Shown in pieces: positions 63,170 to 64,000 of a DNA stretch of 64,000 nt. Source of the DNA: DATAZK01 sp963731205. Its GTDB lineage: Bacteria; Actinomycetota; Actinomycetes; Frankiales; Frankiaceae. The notes under the pieces were generated by a model. The model searched no databases. It was given only the letters and a program-made list of their open reading frames with translations, and was not told where the DNA came from. Both the position numbers and the translations under genes were made by a program. The DNA lies in the NCBI GenBank assembly GCA_963731205.1, contig CAVSUJ010000001.1:1798001-1862000 (forward strand). The letters are read 5' to 3'. Every line of letters begins with the position of its first letter. Positions within the stretch are counted from its first letter, which is position 1.

Positions 63170-64000
63170 TCAGGCCGCGCCCGTACGACGGCCTTCGAAC
63201 GCCATGCTCGTCGAGTCGGGAAGGGTCTCGATACCGGCGTGGATCGCGTCGGCATCGGGACCGATCCGGTCAGCAATGCGTTGCAACGCCTCGAGATCGA
63301 AGCCGTACACGTGGGCGGCGTTGCCTCCGACGAGGGCCGCGACCTCGTCCCGATCCACGCCGGCGAAGGTGTTCGCCAAGGCCTCGCGGGTGAAGGGAAA
63401 CGTCCCCTCGTCATGCGGGTAATCGCTGCCCCACATGATCCGGTCGACGCCCACCGCGTCGCGATCGAGCGCGTCCTCTCGCGTCATGAAGCTGGCCCCG
63501 AGCCAGCAGTTGGTCTGCCAGTACTCGCTCGGCCGACGTTGCAGCCGCATCGGATGCAGGATCGGCATGACGCCGATGTTGCCCTTCTCCTGCTTGGCCT
63601 GGATGTTGTCCATGGCGGCCAAAGTGCCTGCAACCCATGATGATCCGGCTTCGGTGAAGACCAGACGCAGCCCCGGGAAGCGATCGAAGACGCCCGCCAT
63701 CACCAGCGCCCAGAGCGGACGGTGCGCGTAGAAGGTGGCCTCCAGCACGAAGATCGAGAGCGAGGCCGGGAAGGCGCCATGGTCGGGTCCCCCTCCCCCG
63801 CCGTGCACGTTGACCACGACGCCGCGTTCCTCGCAGGCCCGCCAGACCGGGTCGTAGGTCGGGGCATGCAGCGGATCGATGCCGGCGTTGGGCGGCACCG
63901 CCGACAGCAGCACCCCGCCCATCAGTCCGTGGTCGGCGATCCAGTGCACATCGGCGACGGCGTCGTCGATGTCGTTGAGCAACATCTGCCCGATACCCGC
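63170..64000 (-). CDS. Amidohydrolase (partial, N-terminus beyond window)
   Basis: The frame is open through the right edge, so about 277 C-terminal residues are present. Features: VVVNVHGGGGGPDHGAFP, FTEAGSSWVAGTLAAMD and MWGSDYPHDEGTFPFTREAL, the last holding the catalytic Asp and the PF04909 signature. The long His/Gly loop is typical of the large-subunit clade common in actinobacteria. Converges with the other amidohydrolase gene (22 bp apart). N-terminal metal motif not in the window. Confidence 0.82.
   Translation of the reverse strand, partial: AGIGQMLLNDIDDAVADVHWIADHGLMGGVLLSAVPPNAGIDPLHAPTYDPVWRACEERGVVVNVHGGGGGPDHGAFPASLSIFVLEATFYAHRPLWALVMAGVFDRFPGLRLVFTEAGSSWVAGTLAAMDNIQAKQEKGNIGVMPILHPMRLQRRPSEYWQTNCWLGASFMTREDALDRDAVGVDRIMWGSDYPHDEGTFPFTREALANTFAGVDRDEVAALVGGNAAHVYGFDLEALQRIADRIGPDADAIHAGIETLPDSTSMAFEGRRTGAA

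Overview
The window is high-GC DNA (roughly two-thirds G+C) from an actinobacterium. This rests on gene content: F420-type (LLM) oxidoreductases, a mycothiol-associated DinB-like protein (TIGR03084), small actinobacterial families (DUF6131, DUF6458, DUF3072, DUF3253), a PtpB-like phosphatase, a class F sortase and a vanRS/vanHAX cluster. The exact order cannot be fixed from the sequence alone. No rRNA, tRNA, prophage, transposase or CRISPR array was seen.

Layout. 0-8.1 kb: a two-component system (kinase cut by the window edge), a methyltransferase overlapping an ECF sigma factor, a flavodoxin-fold protein, a CLC chloride transporter divergent from a MarR regulator with matching operator-like palindromes, a second methyltransferase, a VOC protein and a secreted protein. 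8.3-11.4 kb: an overlapping operon of an enolase-superfamily enzyme, an SDR and an amidohydrolase. 9.36-18.17 kb: ten consecutive genes all carry frameshifts or a nonsense codon, and a 35-base poly-A run lies inside the zone; either a poor-consensus stretch or a decay zone. 18.2-27 kb: a catabolic block with a VOC / LLM / P450 / flavin monooxygenase operon, a membrane protein-PtpB phosphatase pair, and an SDR / LLM pair. 27-32 kb: an SGNH lipoprotein behind zwf, an alpha/beta hydrolase, DUF3253, and a cysteine-free remnant of a spore-photoproduct-lyase-like gene. 32-38.4 kb: four overlapping glycosyltransferase genes. 38.5-46.8 kb: SRPBCC, SDR, zinc alcohol dehydrogenase, MFS/ROK pair with a 25-bp operator-like palindrome, LuxR-type regulator, small membrane proteins and a CaiB-type CoA-transferase. 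46.8-52 kb: TIGR03084 protein, then vanH-vanA-vanX divergent from vanR-vanS. 52-54.6 kb: an operon of HD-domain diiron-type protein, SDR and atypical iron-ADH-family protein. 54.7-57.2 kb: class F sortase, a cysteine-repeat surface protein and a matrixin-like lipoprotein. 57.4-64 kb: enoyl-CoA hydratase, a heterodimeric ABC exporter and two amidohydrolases.

How it works together. Much of the window looks like oxidative catabolism (SDRs, LLM enzymes, P450, FMO, CoA-transferase, hydratase, amidohydrolases) mixed with envelope functions (glycopeptide resistance, glycosyltransferases, sortase substrate). The least described units are the HD/SDR/atypical ADH operon, the sortase with its CNG-repeat substrate, and the glycosyltransferase quartet. 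The main caution is sequence quality between 9.4 and 18.2 kb: calls there were pieced together across frames.
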